From contig JAHJEO010000019.1 of NCBI GenBank assembly GCA_018825305.1, forward strand, positions 1-64,000: 64,000 bases of DNA. The letters run 5' to 3'. Every line of letters starts with the position of its first letter. The first letter of the stretch is position 1. Shown piece by piece: positions 1 through 9,558 of this stretch. The notes below the pieces were generated by a model, which was given only the letters and a program-made list of their open reading frames with translations, was not told where the DNA came from and made no database searches. A program made the position numbers and the translations under genes. Source of the DNA: Gammaproteobacteria bacterium. GTDB lineage: Bacteria; Pseudomonadota; Gammaproteobacteria; Burkholderiales; Rhodocyclaceae.

Positions 1-148
1 CGTATGCCGCCAGCCAAGTTCGCCGCATTGCATCGGCAGCATGCTGCCGATGCAATGCACATACCACCCACCGAAGAAATCCTTTAACCTTGCAACCGGA
101 CTTCCTGACTGTTGGTATGGCTACGGGGGGCAGGTCAGGAGTCCCCAA

Positions 149-571
149 TTGCCCAACATCGCATCCGTCCTCAAAGAAGAAATCGCCCGAGTCGCCCGCA
201 AGGAACTTCGCGTCGAGACCGAGAAGCTCAAGAAGGCGTCGGCCCAGTACCGATCAGAGATCGCGGCACTGAAACGGCGCCTGGCAGTCCTTGAGCAGCA
301 AGTGGGTCGTCTCGGGAAGGCCACCAAAGCATCAACGCCAAAGTCACCAGAGCCAGCGACATCCCTACGGTTCTCTGCCAAGGGCTTCAGTACTCAGAGG
401 CAAAAGCTCGGCCTGTCAGCGGCCGATATGGGCGTCCTGCTGGGAGTGTCGGCCCAGACGGTCTATAACTGGGAAGCTGAAAAGGCTCGTCCTCGGCAGC
501 AGCAGATGGCTGCGATTGCAGCAGTCAGGGGGATGGGAAAGCGGGATGCTGCGGCAAGGCTTGCCAAGTAG
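149..571 (+). CDS. small coiled-coil/HTH (XRE-like) DNA-binding protein
   Basis: This encodes a 140-residue protein if it starts at the TTG at 149, which has AGGAG 7 bases upstream. That start gives an N-terminus MPNIASVLKEEIARVARKE, whereas a start at the upstream ATG (41) would add unconvincing low-quality sequence. Residues about 8-56 are charged and heptad-like (coiled coil), 57-75 are a Ser/Pro/Lys linker, and 80-112 form a helix-turn-helix with the recognition-helix-like segment SAQTVYNWEAEKARPR. It is probably a DNA-binding regulator or nucleoid-associated protein; the target is unknown. The neighbouring gene on the same strand starts 58 bases downstream. The identity as an HTH protein is fairly safe, the role is not. 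Confidence 0.7.
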   Translation: MPNIASVLKEEIARVARKELRVETEKLKKASAQYRSEIAALKRRLAVLEQQVGRLGKATKASTPKSPEPATSLRFSAKGFSTQRQKLGLSAADMGVLLGVSAQTVYNWEAEKARPRQQQMAAIAAVRGMGKRDAAARLAK

Positions 572-628
572 GTACTGTAACCAGTTCCTCCGTTATTTCA
601 TCTGTAAGGACGCGTTTGCGCGAAGAGT

Positions 629-1597
629 ATGGCTGACGACCAGACCTACTACGAAATGCTGTGGGATTGCACCGTTTGCAATACCAAGGGACTTCTGGGC
701 AGTACCCACCGCCACTGCCCAATGTGTGGTGCGGCGCAAGATCCGACAAAGCGCTACTTTCCGAAACCGGGACAGGAAATTGAAGCCAAGGGGCATCAAT
801 TCGTTGGGACCGACTGGCGCTGTACTTATTGCAGTTCCCCTAATTCCGCTGCCGCTGCCCACTGCATCAATTGTGGTGCTGGCCAAGATGGCAGTAAACC
901 GGTCGCCATTGTTTCCGATGTTGCGCCCTCCGAACCATCGCCGACATTGCCCATGCGCAGACCTTCGCGTATTTGGCCTTGGCTACTTGGTGGCATCACC
1001 CTAGCACTCATAGGTTTTGCCACCTTGTTCTTTTCCACCAAGGAAACTACCGTGAAGGTCGTTCAGCGGGGATGGGAGAGGGAAATCCAGATCGAGCGTC
1101 TGATGGATGTAACTGATTCGGCCTGGTGCGACAGTCTTCCTTCGGGGGCGTATGCGGTAACCCACAGCCGTGAACAACGATCCACCCGCAAGGTGGAAGC
1201 AGGCCAGGATTGCCACGAGCAACGTGTGGATAAAGGCGATGGCACCTTCGCTAAGAAGCAGGAATGTGTGCCACGGTATCGCGAGGAGCCGGTTTACGAC
1301 GATCGCTGCCACTTTCGTATCAATCGTTGGCAGACGGCGCGTAGGGTTAGCGCGGGTGCGCAGCTGTCAGCTACCCCGATCTGGCCAAGTATTGGTACCT
1401 TGCAAGCCGGCCTGAACAGTCTTGGGGCTGAGCGGGAGGGTGCTCGCCGCGAACGCTACACGCTCAATCTGGCCGATGGTGACAAGACTTGGAGTTGCGA
1501 TGTTTCTGAGGCTGTTTGGGCGAGGCTCACAGAGGGCGCAGTAGTGCCGATGAAAGTTCGCCTTACCGGTGGTGCAGCTTGTGACAGTCTGAGGTGA
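629..1597 (+). CDS. zinc-ribbon membrane protein of unknown function
   Basis: The 322-residue product has two tandem zinc ribbons: Cys14/17 with Cys30/33, and Cys65/68 with Cys79/82. A linker with Pro/Ser and a basic stretch follows, then one transmembrane helix at about 115-136. The remaining ~185 residues are a cysteine-containing domain rich in Arg and Glu, predicted to lie on the other side of the membrane. I do not recognise a named family. The layout suggests a single-pass membrane protein with a cytoplasmic metal-binding head. It follows the HTH gene in the same direction and is followed by a hairpin-rich gap, so the two may form a short accessory unit at the edge of the chromosome block. 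Confidence 0.6.
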   Translation: MADDQTYYEMLWDCTVCNTKGLLGSTHRHCPMCGAAQDPTKRYFPKPGQEIEAKGHQFVGTDWRCTYCSSPNSAAAAHCINCGAGQDGSKPVAIVSDVAPSEPSPTLPMRRPSRIWPWLLGGITLALIGFATLFFSTKETTVKVVQRGWEREIQIERLMDVTDSAWCDSLPSGAYAVTHSREQRSTRKVEAGQDCHEQRVDKGDGTFAKKQECVPRYREEPVYDDRCHFRINRWQTARRVSAGAQLSATPIWPSIGTLQAGLNSLGAEREGARRERYTLNLADGDKTWSCDVSEAVWARLTEGAVVPMKVRLTGGAACDSLR

Positions 1598-1795
1598 CTT
1601 TGAGTGGCATCGTTAAGCACCTGCTCGGACTATTCCCCCAACAAATGGAAAGCCCCTCAAGGCCGGGGAGGGTGACCAAGAGGGGCTTAGGGAGGTGACT
1701 CCCATCACAGAGTCAGGACGAATACTATCGGGGAAGTATTAGCGTTTGCTTAACTCTTACACGTCGTAACAAAGTCAGATTTCGCAGCTCGATAC
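1598..1795. other. non-coding gap with two hairpins
   Basis: No convincing gene is present between the zinc-ribbon gene and the small membrane-protein gene, whose 3' ends face each other. The stretch holds the two inverted repeats at 1650-1703 and an AT-richer segment at about 1720-1790. I see no recognisable att site or RNA gene. Confidence 0.4.
1650..1688 (+). terminator. hairpin after zinc-ribbon gene
   Basis: AAGCCCCTC at 1650-1658 pairs perfectly with GAGGGGCTT at 1680-1688 across a 21-base G-rich loop. It lies 52 bases after the stop of the zinc-ribbon gene. There is no T-run after the stem, so it may be a weak terminator or another structured element. A second small hairpin (GGGAG-GTGA-CTCCC, about 1690-1703) follows directly. 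Confidence 0.4.
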
Positions 1796-2122
1796 CTATG
1801 TCGTCAGCCTCTGTGCACGTATCACCTTCATACCAAGAATTGAGCCAATTACAGGCACTATCGACGGCAGGGGCGTGGGAATGGCGGTCAATAGTCCGAC
1901 TATCAGGCCTTTCCCAATAGCCATCGGCCAAGCCTCCTTCATGCCGGATCGTTGAATCAATATGCAAGGAACCGTTAGAGCCAGGGCAACTGGTATGGTG
2001 ATAAACCATGATCCAAGCACTGGACCTGCCGCTCCGAATAGCATCAAGTCAATCGCAGCCATGCCGAATCCGACGATGGGGTGCAGTCCCAATAGCGTGC
2101 TCAAGTTAGATGTTTTGCTCAA
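1796..2122 (-). CDS. small integral membrane protein, unknown
   Basis: The product is 108 residues and very hydrophobic. Predicted helices lie at about 16-34, 35-57 and 68-98, with a short polar N-terminus and a basic C-terminus (VIRAQRLTT). No catalytic motif or known family is apparent. It lies alone on the minus strand between a hairpin-rich gap and the tRNA-Asn region. Base composition is lower in GC than the housekeeping genes to the right, which fits an accessory edge. It could be a hypothetical protein of a mobile or variable segment. Confidence 0.5.
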   Translation of the reverse strand: MSKTSNLSTLLGLHPIVGFGMAAIDLMLFGAAGPVLGSWFITIPVALALTVPCILIQRSGMKEAWPMAIGKGLIVGLLTAIPTPLPSIVPVIGSILGMKVIRAQRLTT

Positions 2123-2296
2123 TCGCGATGCTCCTCATGGGTCATGCGAGACCTTCTAACCAAGTCAGGTCGATGTTCTGGAGCTTGGGGCCGTTTGATC
2201 CCGGTACCTACCGCCAACCCTGATGCAGCCTGGGGTGGCGGCTATAGGGATCGCCGGACTTTCGCTATTCCGATCAGTGGGCGGGGCTCAAAATGC
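2123..2296. other. intergenic region left of tRNA-Asn
   Basis: No supported gene. Reading frames here are short and overlap the tRNA on the opposite strand. The stretch lies between the small membrane-protein gene and the tRNA-Asn terminator. I see no integrase, and no direct repeat of the tRNA 3' end within it. Confidence 0.35.
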
Positions 2297-2323
2297 AAAA
2301 AGCCCAACCGTGATGGCTGGGCT
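2297..2323 (-). terminator. Rho-independent terminator of tRNA-Asn
   Basis: Read on the minus strand, AGCCCAGCC and GGTTGGGCT form a stem with a short loop followed by TTTTTGC. It lies about 30 bases beyond the 3' end of tRNA-Asn, in the right direction to terminate it. Confidence 0.7.
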
Positions 2324-2351
2324 AAGTGCAAGAACCACTACAAGAATTCGG

Positions 2352-2427
2352 TGGCTCCCCGACCTGGGCTCGAACCAGGGACCTACGGATTAACAGTCCG
2401 GCGCTCTACCGACTGAGCTATCGAGGA
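2352..2427 (-). tRNA. tRNA-Asn (anticodon GTT)
   Basis: The minus strand folds as a 76-base cloverleaf. The acceptor stem is TCCTCGA/TCGGGGA, the D-arm contains AGCTCAGTCGGTAGAGC, the anticodon loop is CTGTTAA with GTT, and the T-arm is CCTGGTTCGAGCCCAGG. The CCA end is encoded. It sits at the boundary between the accessory-looking left edge and the housekeeping genes. Confidence 0.95.
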
Positions 2428-2481
2428 ATTGAAGCGGGGCGAATTATAAGATCTTCCGCCCCGCGCCGCAACAGGAAATGC

Positions 2482-3684
2482 TTATTTCAGGACCGCGGCG
2501 ATGGCCTTGGCGACGTAGCCGATGTTCTTCGTGTTAAGCGCGGCGACGCAGATGCGACCGGTGCCGACGGCGTAGATGCCGTAGTCGGCGCGCAGCTTCT
2601 CGACCTGGGCGGCGGTGAGGCCGGTGTAGGAGAACATGCCGCGCTGGACGTTGATGAAGTCGAAGTCGGCGGCGCCTTCGGCCTTGAGGTTCGCGACCAG
2701 GCTGGTGCGCATGGCGCGGATGCGGTCGCGCATGCCGCCGAGCTCGTCTTCCCACATCTGGCGCAGTTCGGGGCTGGCGAGGCAGGCGGCGACGACGGCG
2801 CCGCCGTGGGTGGGCGGGTTGGAGTAGTTGGTGCGGATGACGCGCTTGACCTGCGAGAGCACGCGGGCCGACTCGTCCTTGCTGTCGGTGACGATGGTCA
2901 GGGCGCCGACGCGCTCGCCATAGAGCGAGAAGGACTTGGAGAAGGAGCTGGAGACGAAGAACTGCAGGCCGGAGGCGGCGAACAGGTCGAGGGCGGCGGC
3001 GTCTTCCTTGATGCTGTCGGCGAAGCCCTGATAGGCCATGTCGATGAAGGCGACGAGGTTCTTTTCCTTGATCGCGGCGACTACTTCTGCCCACTGTGCA
3101 GCGGTAAGGTCGGCGCCGGTGGGATTGTGGCAGCAGGCATGGAGCACGACGATGGACTTGGCGGGCATCGCGGCCAGATCGGCCTTCATGCCGGCGAAGT
3201 CGACGCCACGGGTGGCGGCGTCGTAGTAGGCGTAGTCCTTGACCGGGAAGCCGGCGCCTTCGAACAGGGCGCGGTGGTTTTCCCAGCTGGGGTTGCTGAT
3301 GTAGACGGTGGCGTCGGGCAGCAGGCGCTTGAGGTAGTCGGCGCCGACCTTGAGGGCGCCGGTGCCGCCGAGGCACTGGGCGGTTATGGCGCGGCCGGCA
3401 GCCAGCAGCTCGGAATCCTTGCCGAACAGCAGGTTCTGCACGGCGCCGTTGTAGGCGGGGGTGCCTTCGATGGGCTGGTAGCCGCGCGGCGGCTGGGTTT
3501 CAAGGCGGGTTTTTTCGGCGGCCTTGACGGCGGCCAGCAGCGGGATCTTGCCGTCGTCGCCGAAGTACACGCCGACGCCGAGGTTGACCTTGGCGGGGTT
3601 CTTGTCGGCGTTGAAGGCTTCATTCAGGCCAAGGATTGGGTCGCGCGGCGCCATTTCGACGGCGGCAAAGAGGGAAGTGCTCAT
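2482..3684 (-). CDS. aromatic/aspartate aminotransferase (class I PLP enzyme)
   Basis: This is a 400-residue fold-type I aminotransferase of the AspC/TyrB group. It transfers amino groups between aspartate or aromatic amino acids and 2-oxoglutarate in the cytoplasm. Visible family residues are the N-terminal RDPILGL segment, HNPTG (Asn187), the PLP-contacting Asp215 and Tyr218, the Schiff-base Lys250 in [16 protein letters not shown], and Arg258. The ATG at 3684 has AGGAG just upstream and matches the family N-terminus [10 protein letters not shown]; the longer in-frame extension to 3906 runs into uvrB and is rejected. It is divergent from uvrB. Whether aspartate or tyrosine is the main substrate cannot be told from sequence. 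Confidence 0.93.
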   Translation of the reverse strand: MSTSLFAAVEMAPRDPILGLNEAFNADKNPAKVNLGVGVYFGDDGKIPLLAAVKAAEKTRLETQPPRGYQPIEGTPAYNGAVQNLLFGKDSELLAAGRAITAQCLGGTGALKVGADYLKRLLPDATVYISNPSWENHRALFEGAGFPVKDYAYYDAATRGVDFAGMKADLAAMPAKSIVVLHACCHNPTGADLTAAQWAEVVAAIKEKNLVAFIDMAYQGFADSIKEDAAALDLFAASGLQFFVSSSFSKSFSLYGERVGALTIVTDSKDESARVLSQVKRVIRTNYSNPPTHGGAVVAACLASPELRQMWEDELGGMRDRIRAMRTSLVANLKAEGAADFDFINVQRGMFSYTGLTAAQVEKLRADYGIYAVGTGRICVAALNTKNIGYVAKAIAAVLK

Positions 3685-3778
3685 GGAAGCTCCTGGGATA
3701 GGGGAAAATTTTTGTGAACGCGTAATAATAGCCGATTCGCCGTTATCGCTCCCCGGCCCATTTTTATCGAATTTTCTG

Positions 3779-5857
3779 ATGGAAGAACAAGCGCCTACCG
3801 CCAATCCCGTTGCCATATTTCCCGGCAGTCCGTTCCGCCTGCACCAGCCTTTCCTGCCGGCGGGCGACCAGCCGGAGGCGATCCGCCTGCTGGTCGAGGG
3901 CATCACGGATGGCCTGTCGTTTCAGACCCTGCTCGGGGTGACCGGCTCGGGCAAGACCTACACCATGGCCAACGTCATCGCCCGGCTGGGGCGGCCGGCG
4001 CTGGTGCTGGCGCCGAACAAGACGCTGGCGGCGCAGTTGTATTCGGAATTCCGCGAGTTCTTTCCGGAGAACGCGGTTGAGTACTTCGTTTCCTATTACG
4101 ACTACTACCAGCCCGAGGCTTACGTCCCGTCGCGCGACCTGTTCATCGAGAAGGATTCGTCGATCAACGAGCACATCGAGCAGATGCGGCTGTCGGCGAC
4201 CAAGAGCCTGCTGGAACGGCGCGACGTGGTGATCGTGTGCACGGTGTCGGCGATCTACGGCATCGGCGACCCGGTGGATTACCACTCGATGATCCTGCAC
4301 CTCAAGGAGGGCGAGAAGATGGGCCAACGCGAGATCATCCGCCGCCTGGCCGAGATGCAGTACGAGCGCAACGACACCGACTTCCAGCGCGGCTGCTACC
4401 GCGTGCGCGGCGACGTGATCGATGTCTTCCCGGCGGAACACGCCGAGAGCGCTGTGCGCATCAGCCTCTTCGACGACGAGATCGAATCGCTGACGCTGTT
4501 CGATCCGCTCACCGGGCACAACAAGCAGAAGCTGGGCCGCTTCACGGTGTTCCCGTCGAGCCACTACGTCACGCCGCGCCACACGGTGCTGCAGGCGATC
4601 GAGAAGATCAAGAAGGAACTGCGCGAGCGGATCGAATTCTTCCAGAGCGGGCAGAAGCTGGTGGAGTGCCAGCGCATCGAGCAGCGCACCCGCTTTGACC
4701 TCGAGATGCTGGATCAACTTGGTTTTTGCAAGGGCATCGAGAACTATTCTCGCCACCTGTCGGGTCGCAAGCCGGGCGAACCGCCGCCGACGCTCTACGA
4801 CTACCTGCCGCCCGACGCGCTGATGTTCGTGGACGAGTCGCACGTCGCCATCCCGCAGGCCGGCGGCATGTACAAGGGCGACCGCTCGCGCAAGGAAAAC
4901 CTCGTCGATTACGGTTTCAGATTGCCTTCGGCGCTGGACAACCGGCCGCTCAAGTTCGACGAGTTCGAGCGGCTGATGCCGCAGACGGTGTTCGTCTCGG
5001 CTACGCCGTCGGTCTACGAGGCCGAGCACCAGGGCCAGGTGGTGGAGCAGGTGGTGCGGCCGACCGGCCTCATCGACCCGGTGGTGATCGTGCGCCCGGC
5101 GAGCACGCAGGTGGACGACCTGCTGGCCGAGATCAAGAAGCGCATCGCCGTGGAGGAGCGCGTGCTGGTGACCACGCTGACCAAGCGCCTGTCGGAGCAG
5201 CTCACCGACTTCCTCGGCGACAACGGCATCCGCGTGCGCTACCTGCACTCGGACATCGACACCGTGGAGCGCGTCGAGATCATCCGCGACCTGCGGCTGG
5301 GGCTGTTCGACGTGCTGGTGGGCATTAACCTGCTGCGCGAGGGCCTGGACATTCCCGAGGTGTCGCTGGTGGCGATCCTCGATGCCGACAAGGAAGGCTT
5401 CCTGCGCTCGGAGCGCTCGTTGATCCAGACCATGGGCCGCGCCGCGCGCCATCTCAACGGCACCGCCATCCTCTACGCCGACAGGATCACCGAGTCGATG
5501 CGCAAGGCCATTGCCGAGACCGAGCGCCGCCGCGCCAAGCAGATGCAGCACAACGCGGAACACGGCATCACGCCGCGTGGCGTGAAGAAGCGCATCAAGG
5601 ACATCATCGACGGCGTGTACGACAGCGAGACCGCGGGCCGCGAGCTCAAGGCGGCGCAGGAGGCGGCGAAGTACGAGGCGATGAGCGAGAAGGCGCTGGC
5701 CAAGGAGATCAAGCGCCTCGAGAAGGCCATGCACGACCACGCCAAGAACCTGGAATTCGAAGAGGCCGCCGCCGCCCGCGACGAGCTGTTCCACGTCAAG
5801 CAGCTGGCCTTCGGCGCCGAGGTGCACGACCACAACGAAAGTAATAGAAATAGCTGA
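3779..5857 (+). CDS. uvrB: UvrABC system protein B (excision repair helicase)
   Basis: The 692-residue UvrB is slightly longer than the E. coli protein. It is the damage-verifying ATPase that is loaded by UvrA and recruits UvrC in nucleotide excision repair. Walker A is GVTGSGKT at 53-60. The beta-hairpin segment [10 protein letters not shown] follows, the helicase motifs include VFVSATPS and the QTMGRAAR motif VI, and the C-terminal UVR motif ([23 protein letters not shown] region) binds UvrC. The start at 3779 is chosen because upstream in-frame sequence overlaps the divergent aminotransferase. The partner uvrC is in the same window at 60979. Confidence 0.97.
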   Translation: MEEQAPTANPVAIFPGSPFRLHQPFLPAGDQPEAIRLLVEGITDGLSFQTLLGVTGSGKTYTMANVIARLGRPALVLAPNKTLAAQLYSEFREFFPENAVEYFVSYYDYYQPEAYVPSRDLFIEKDSSINEHIEQMRLSATKSLLERRDVVIVCTVSAIYGIGDPVDYHSMILHLKEGEKMGQREIIRRLAEMQYERNDTDFQRGCYRVRGDVIDVFPAEHAESAVRISLFDDEIESLTLFDPLTGHNKQKLGRFTVFPSSHYVTPRHTVLQAIEKIKKELRERIEFFQSGQKLVECQRIEQRTRFDLEMLDQLGFCKGIENYSRHLSGRKPGEPPPTLYDYLPPDALMFVDESHVAIPQAGGMYKGDRSRKENLVDYGFRLPSALDNRPLKFDEFERLMPQTVFVSATPSVYEAEHQGQVVEQVVRPTGLIDPVVIVRPASTQVDDLLAEIKKRIAVEERVLVTTLTKRLSEQLTDFLGDNGIRVRYLHSDIDTVERVEIIRDLRLGLFDVLVGINLLREGLDIPEVSLVAILDADKEGFLRSERSLIQTMGRAARHLNGTAILYADRITESMRKAIAETERRRAKQMQHNAEHGITPRGVKKRIKDIIDGVYDSETAGRELKAAQEAAKYEAMSEKALAKEIKRLEKAMHDHAKNLEFEEAAAARDELFHVKQLAFGAEVHDHNESNRNS

Positions 5858-5909
5858 CACCGACGGCTTGCGGTATGCTCTGCTCTTGCCAATCCTGCCG
5901 GGGCGTTGA

Positions 5910-6848
5910 ATGAAGATCCTGCTCGTCGAAGACGTGCGTTCGATCGCTTCGGTGATGGCGGCCCGGCTGGGTTCTTACGGCCATGACGTCACGATCGCCG
6001 AGAACGGGGCGTTCGCCATCGAGTTGTTCAAGAAGGTAAACCCCGATCTCATCCTGATGGACATCGAGATGCCGGTGATGAACGGCTTCGAGACTGCCAC
6101 CCACATCCGCAGCCTGGAGGCGAAGCAGCAATGGGCATGGACGCCGATCATGTTCCTGACGGCATCCGACAGCCCGGAGAATCTGGTGACGGCAATCGAG
6201 TCGGGAGGTGATGGCTATCTTGTCAAAACCGTTCCTGAACCCGTGCTGCATGCCAAGATGAAGGCCATGGCGCGCATCGCCGCGCTGCGCCAGCGGCTGG
6301 CTTTCGCCAATGGCCGCCTGCAGCAACAGGCCAGCCACGACGGTTTGACCGGCTTGTACAACCGGCCCTACATGGACATGACAGTGGATGCTGTCTGGGA
6401 CGAGGCGGTTCGCCTCAGGCAGGCCTTCGCGGTCCTGATGCTGGATGTCGACAATTTCAAGCGGTACAACGATCAGTATGGTCACCAGGCCGGTGATGAC
6501 TGTCTGCGCAAGGTTGCCACGATTCTCGGCAATACCATGGCAGCATGCAATGCCGAAGGGCTGACGCAATCTGCTTTCGCCGCGAGGTACGGTGGCGAGG
6601 AGTTTGCCATCGTCATTCCGCGGTCGTCCTCTGCTGCCTACGAGGGTGTGGCGGCGATCATTCTCGATGACTTGCGCCGGAGTGCGCTACCACACGAAGG
6701 GAACGCCGAATGGGGCATCGTTACGCTATCTGTCGGTGGTGCGCGCCTCGATGCGGCGTCGGGCACGGTCGCTGATGTCTTCCGGGTTGCGGACAAGAAC
6801 CTCTATCGGGCCAAGGAAACCGGACGCAACCGGGCCGAGCTGAGCTGA
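5910..6848 (+). CDS. response-regulator diguanylate cyclase (REC-GGDEF)
   Basis: The 312-residue product has an N-terminal receiver domain (about 1-125; acidic pocket Glu7/Asp8, phosphoacceptor Asp51 in LILMDIEMP) and a C-terminal GGDEF domain with an intact GGEEF active site in AARYGGEEFAIV. It is predicted to make cyclic di-GMP from two GTP when phosphorylated. The usual RxxD inhibitory site upstream of the GGEEF is replaced by TQSA, so product inhibition through that site is unlikely. No cognate histidine kinase is adjacent. It begins 52 bases after uvrB on the same strand. Confidence 0.93.
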   Translation: MKILLVEDVRSIASVMAARLGSYGHDVTIAENGAFAIELFKKVNPDLILMDIEMPVMNGFETATHIRSLEAKQQWAWTPIMFLTASDSPENLVTAIESGGDGYLVKTVPEPVLHAKMKAMARIAALRQRLAFANGRLQQQASHDGLTGLYNRPYMDMTVDAVWDEAVRLRQAFAVLMLDVDNFKRYNDQYGHQAGDDCLRKVATILGNTMAACNAEGLTQSAFAARYGGEEFAIVIPRSSSAAYEGVAAIILDDLRRSALPHEGNAEWGIVTLSVGGARLDAASGTVADVFRVADKNLYRAKETGRNRAELS

Positions 6849-6937
6849 TTGCTGTTGCGGGGTTCAGGGCAGCACCCAGCGGGTTCGCGCGGATGCGGCG
6901 GATGTCGAGGCTTGTGGTGACGGGACATGACTTGATC

Positions 6938-9325
6938 CTACGCCAGGCCCGTCGGCCTGATCCGGCTCGGCAGCTCATGGCCTTTGCGTGCGCGGCTGCC
7001 GCGATAGGTGGCCAGGTCTTTCGCTCCCACCTTGAGTTCCGTGGCCTTGCCGCCACGGCCGGTGCCGCTGACGGTGAAGCTCGTGCCGTCGCCGACGGCG
7101 ACGGCCACCATCTCGTCCTTCGGCCCGATGTCCTGCACGATGAGACCGCGGCCCTTGCTCATGGCCTTGAGCTCGGCCAGCGGGAACACCAGAAGGCGGG
7201 CCGCCTGCGAAATCGCGGCCACCGTACCGCCAGCGCCGACTTTTTTCGGCGTCAGCGGCCGTTCCCCTTTGGCCAGTGCCATGAAGGCCTTGCCGGCTCG
7301 GTTGCGCGAAACGAGGTCGGCGATCTGGGCGATGAAGCCGTAGCCGCCCGAGTTGGCGAAGAGGTATTGCGCCTCCGGCGCGTCGCACAGGGCCTGGGCC
7401 AGTTTGGCGCCGTCCTGCAGCTCGATCATGGTGGCGAGCGGCGCGCCGTCACCGCGGCCGCCCGGCAGGTCGGCCACGCGGACGCTATATGAGCGGCCGG
7501 CGCTGTCGACCATCACCAGCGGCCAGACGGTGCGGGCCTCGATCACCAGCCAGGGGAAGTCGCCGGTCTTGTAAGCGATGCTGCCGCGGTCGATGCCGTG
7601 GCCCTGGCGCGAACGCACCCAGCCGTTCTTCGAGACGATGACCGTCACCGGTTCGTCGGGGATGGTGACCTCGGCGGCGGCGGTCGGCGCGACCGCCTCG
7701 ATCAGGGTGCGGCGATCGTCGCCGAACTTCTTCGCATCTTCGGTTATCTCGCGCACTACGAGCTTGGTCAGCTCCTTTCGGTCACCGAGGATCTTCTGCA
7801 AACCGCCGGCTTCTTCGCGCAACTCGCCGAGTTCCTTCTCGATCTTGATGCCTTCGAGGCGAGCCAGCTGGCGCAGGCGGATGTCGAGGATGTCCTCGGC
7901 CTGCAGCTCGGTGAGCTTGAACTGCACCATCAGGTCGGCTTTCGGCTCGTCCGACTCGCGGATGCAGCGGATCACCTTGTCGATGTTGAGGAAGACCGCC
8001 ATGCGGCCTTCGAGGATGTGGATGCGGCGCTCGACTTCGGCCAGGCGATGCCTTGATCTGCGCTCGACCGTGGCGTGGCGGAAGGCGATCCACTCGTGCA
8101 GGGCGTCGAGCAGCGACTTCTGCCGCGGGCGGCCGTCGGTGCCCATCATGGTCATGTTCACCGACACGCCGGATTCGAGGCTGGTGTGGGCCAGCAGCAC
8201 GGCCATGAACTCGTCCTGCGGGATGCGCGAGCTCTTTGGTTCCAGCACCAGGCGCACGTGGGCCTTCTCGTTCGATTCGTCGCGCACCGATTCGAGCACG
8301 CCGAGCATCACCTGCTTGAGGTTTTTCTGCTCCTGCGAGACTTCCTTCTTGCCGGCGCGCGGCTGCGGGTTGGTGACGGCCTCGATCTCGGACAGCACGT
8401 TCGCGGTGGATACGCCGTGCGGCAATTCCTCGACGATGACGCGCCACTGGCCGCGCGCCATGTCCTCGATGCGCCAGCGTGCGCGCATGCGCAGCGGGCC
8501 GCGGCCGCCGGCGTAGGCTTCGCGGATGTCGGCGGGCGTCGAGATGAGTTGGCCGCCGCCGGGGAAGTCGGGGCCCGGCAGCACGGCCAGCACGTCGTCG
8601 AGGCTGGCGTTGGGCTTTTTGATCAGCAGCTTGATCGCCTCGGCGACCTCGCGCAGGTTGTGCGGTGGAATCTCGGTGGCCATGCCGACGGCGATGCCGG
8701 AGGCGCCGTTGAGCAGCACGAAGGGCAGGCGCGCAGGCAGCAGCGCGGGTTCCTGCATGGTGCCGTCGTAGTTGGGCACGAAATCGACCGTGCCGCGATC
8801 GATTTCGGCCAGCAGCAGTTCGGCAATCGGCGTCAGCCGGCACTCGGTGTAGCGCATGGCTGCGGCGCCGTCGCCGTCGCGCGAGCCGAAGTTGCCCTGG
8901 CCGTCGACCAGCGGATAGCGCAGCGAGAAGTCCTGCGCCACGCGCACCATGGCGTCGTACACGCTGGTGTCGCCGTGCGGGTGGTACTTGCCGATGACAT
9001 CGCCGACCACGCGCGCCGACTTGACGTGCTTGCTCGACGACGCCAGCCGCATCTCATTCATGGCGAAGAGGATGCGCCGCTGCACCGGCTTCAGGCCATC
9101 CTCGACCTGGGGCAGGGCGCGCGATTTCACCACGCTCATGGCGTAGGCGAGGTAGGCGCGCTCGGCGTAGGCGTCGAGCGGCAGCGTGCCGTCGTCCGCC
9201 GAAAAAGTCGGCGCTGGCGGCACGGTGGGCGGTGGCTCGCCTCCGGCTGTTTGGACGGCGGGCGGCGGTGCCTCGGCTACTGCGGTGGCATCGTCGAACA
9301 GGTCGGGGGTTTCGTTGCTCATCAT
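6938..9325 (-). CDS. parC: DNA topoisomerase IV subunit A
   Basis: The 795-residue type IIA topoisomerase A subunit decatenates daughter chromosomes together with ParE. The catalytic tyrosine is Tyr159 in [15 protein letters not shown]; the [11 protein letters not shown] and HPHGD motifs precede it. Compared with E. coli ParC (Tyr120) there is an N-terminal extension of about 40 residues, rich in Pro/Ala, which contains VPPAPTF (35-41) encoded by a copy of the dispersed repeat. A second copy encodes KKVGAGGT at about 693-700 in a linker of the C-terminal beta-propeller. Its partner parE lies upstream on the same strand, separated by a toxin-antitoxin pair. The start may be the ATG at 9325 or 9322. 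Confidence 0.96.
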   Translation of the reverse strand: MMSNETPDLFDDATAVAEAPPPAVQTAGGEPPPTVPPAPTFSADDGTLPLDAYAERAYLAYAMSVVKSRALPQVEDGLKPVQRRILFAMNEMRLASSSKHVKSARVVGDVIGKYHPHGDTSVYDAMVRVAQDFSLRYPLVDGQGNFGSRDGDGAAAMRYTECRLTPIAELLLAEIDRGTVDFVPNYDGTMQEPALLPARLPFVLLNGASGIAVGMATEIPPHNLREVAEAIKLLIKKPNASLDDVLAVLPGPDFPGGGQLISTPADIREAYAGGRGPLRMRARWRIEDMARGQWRVIVEELPHGVSTANVLSEIEAVTNPQPRAGKKEVSQEQKNLKQVMLGVLESVRDESNEKAHVRLVLEPKSSRIPQDEFMAVLLAHTSLESGVSVNMTMMGTDGRPRQKSLLDALHEWIAFRHATVERRSRHRLAEVERRIHILEGRMAVFLNIDKVIRCIRESDEPKADLMVQFKLTELQAEDILDIRLRQLARLEGIKIEKELGELREEAGGLQKILGDRKELTKLVVREITEDAKKFGDDRRTLIEAVAPTAAAEVTIPDEPVTVIVSKNGWVRSRQGHGIDRGSIAYKTGDFPWLVIEARTVWPLVMVDSAGRSYSVRVADLPGGRGDGAPLATMIELQDGAKLAQALCDAPEAQYLFANSGGYGFIAQIADLVSRNRAGKAFMALAKGERPLTPKKVGAGGTVAAISQAARLLVFPLAELKAMSKGRGLIVQDIGPKDEMVAVAVGDGTSFTVSGTGRGGKATELKVGAKDLATYRGSRARKGHELPSRIRPTGLA
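7222..7246 (-). repeat. dispersed 24-bp repeat, copy 1 (in parC)
   Basis: Minus strand reads AAAAAAGTCGGCGCTGGCG, then GT, then ACGG. It is a strong copy, inside parC, read as KVGAGGT in the sense direction. Confidence 0.85.
9202..9225 (+). repeat. dispersed 24-bp repeat, copy 2 (in parC)
   Basis: Plus strand reads AAAAAGTCGGCGCTGGCG, then GC, then ACGG. It is identical over all 24 bases to the copy at 59867. It is antisense to parC and is read there as VPPAPTF in the N-terminal extension. Confidence 0.88.
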
Positions 9326-9341
9326 GTAGGAAAAGAAGGCG

Positions 9342-9557
9342 CTACGAGGCAGCCTTGTTCAAAAGTTCCAGACCACGTTCTTCATTGCCGAAGCCACGCT
9401 CGGCTCGCAGGCGGAAACGTGTTTCGGCGTCGAATTCGGCGAGCATCAATGTGGTCATTTCGTCGATCAGGCGATTGAGCGGTGTACCGCGGCTCTTCGC
9501 CAAGGCCTTGAGGCGGCGATGCTTCTCTTCGGGAAGTCGGACGGTGAGGGCTGTCAT
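9342..9557 (-). CDS. ribbon-helix-helix antitoxin-like protein
   Basis: The 71-residue product has an N-terminal strand [20 protein letters not shown] followed by two helices, the ribbon-helix-helix pattern of DNA-binding antitoxins. The C-terminus is charged and would be the toxin-binding arm. It starts one base after the stop of the PIN-domain gene, so the pair is almost certainly co-transcribed, with the toxin gene first. It is followed after 16 bases by parC. As an antitoxin it would bind and inhibit the PIN toxin and repress the shared promoter; that role is inferred from context. Confidence 0.8.
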   Translation of the reverse strand: MTALTVRLPEEKHRRLKALAKSRGTPLNRLIDEMTTLMLAEFDAETRFRLRAERGFGNEERGLELLNKAAS

Positions 9558-9558
9558 G

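Noticed and set aside
3101-3125. Further possible repeat copy (AAGGTCGGCGCCGGTGGG) in the aminotransferase gene
   Set aside because: It encodes the conserved HNPTGADL motif and matches the repeat core poorly, so it is probably chance.
2326-3717. 463-residue plus-strand frame across tRNA-Asn and the aminotransferase
   Set aside because: It begins inside a tRNA and runs antisense to a well-supported aminotransferase.
3764-5860. 698-residue open frame on the minus strand opposite uvrB
   Set aside because: It is low-complexity His/Arg/Val/Leu-rich translation of the antisense strand of a clear uvrB; high GC keeps such frames open.
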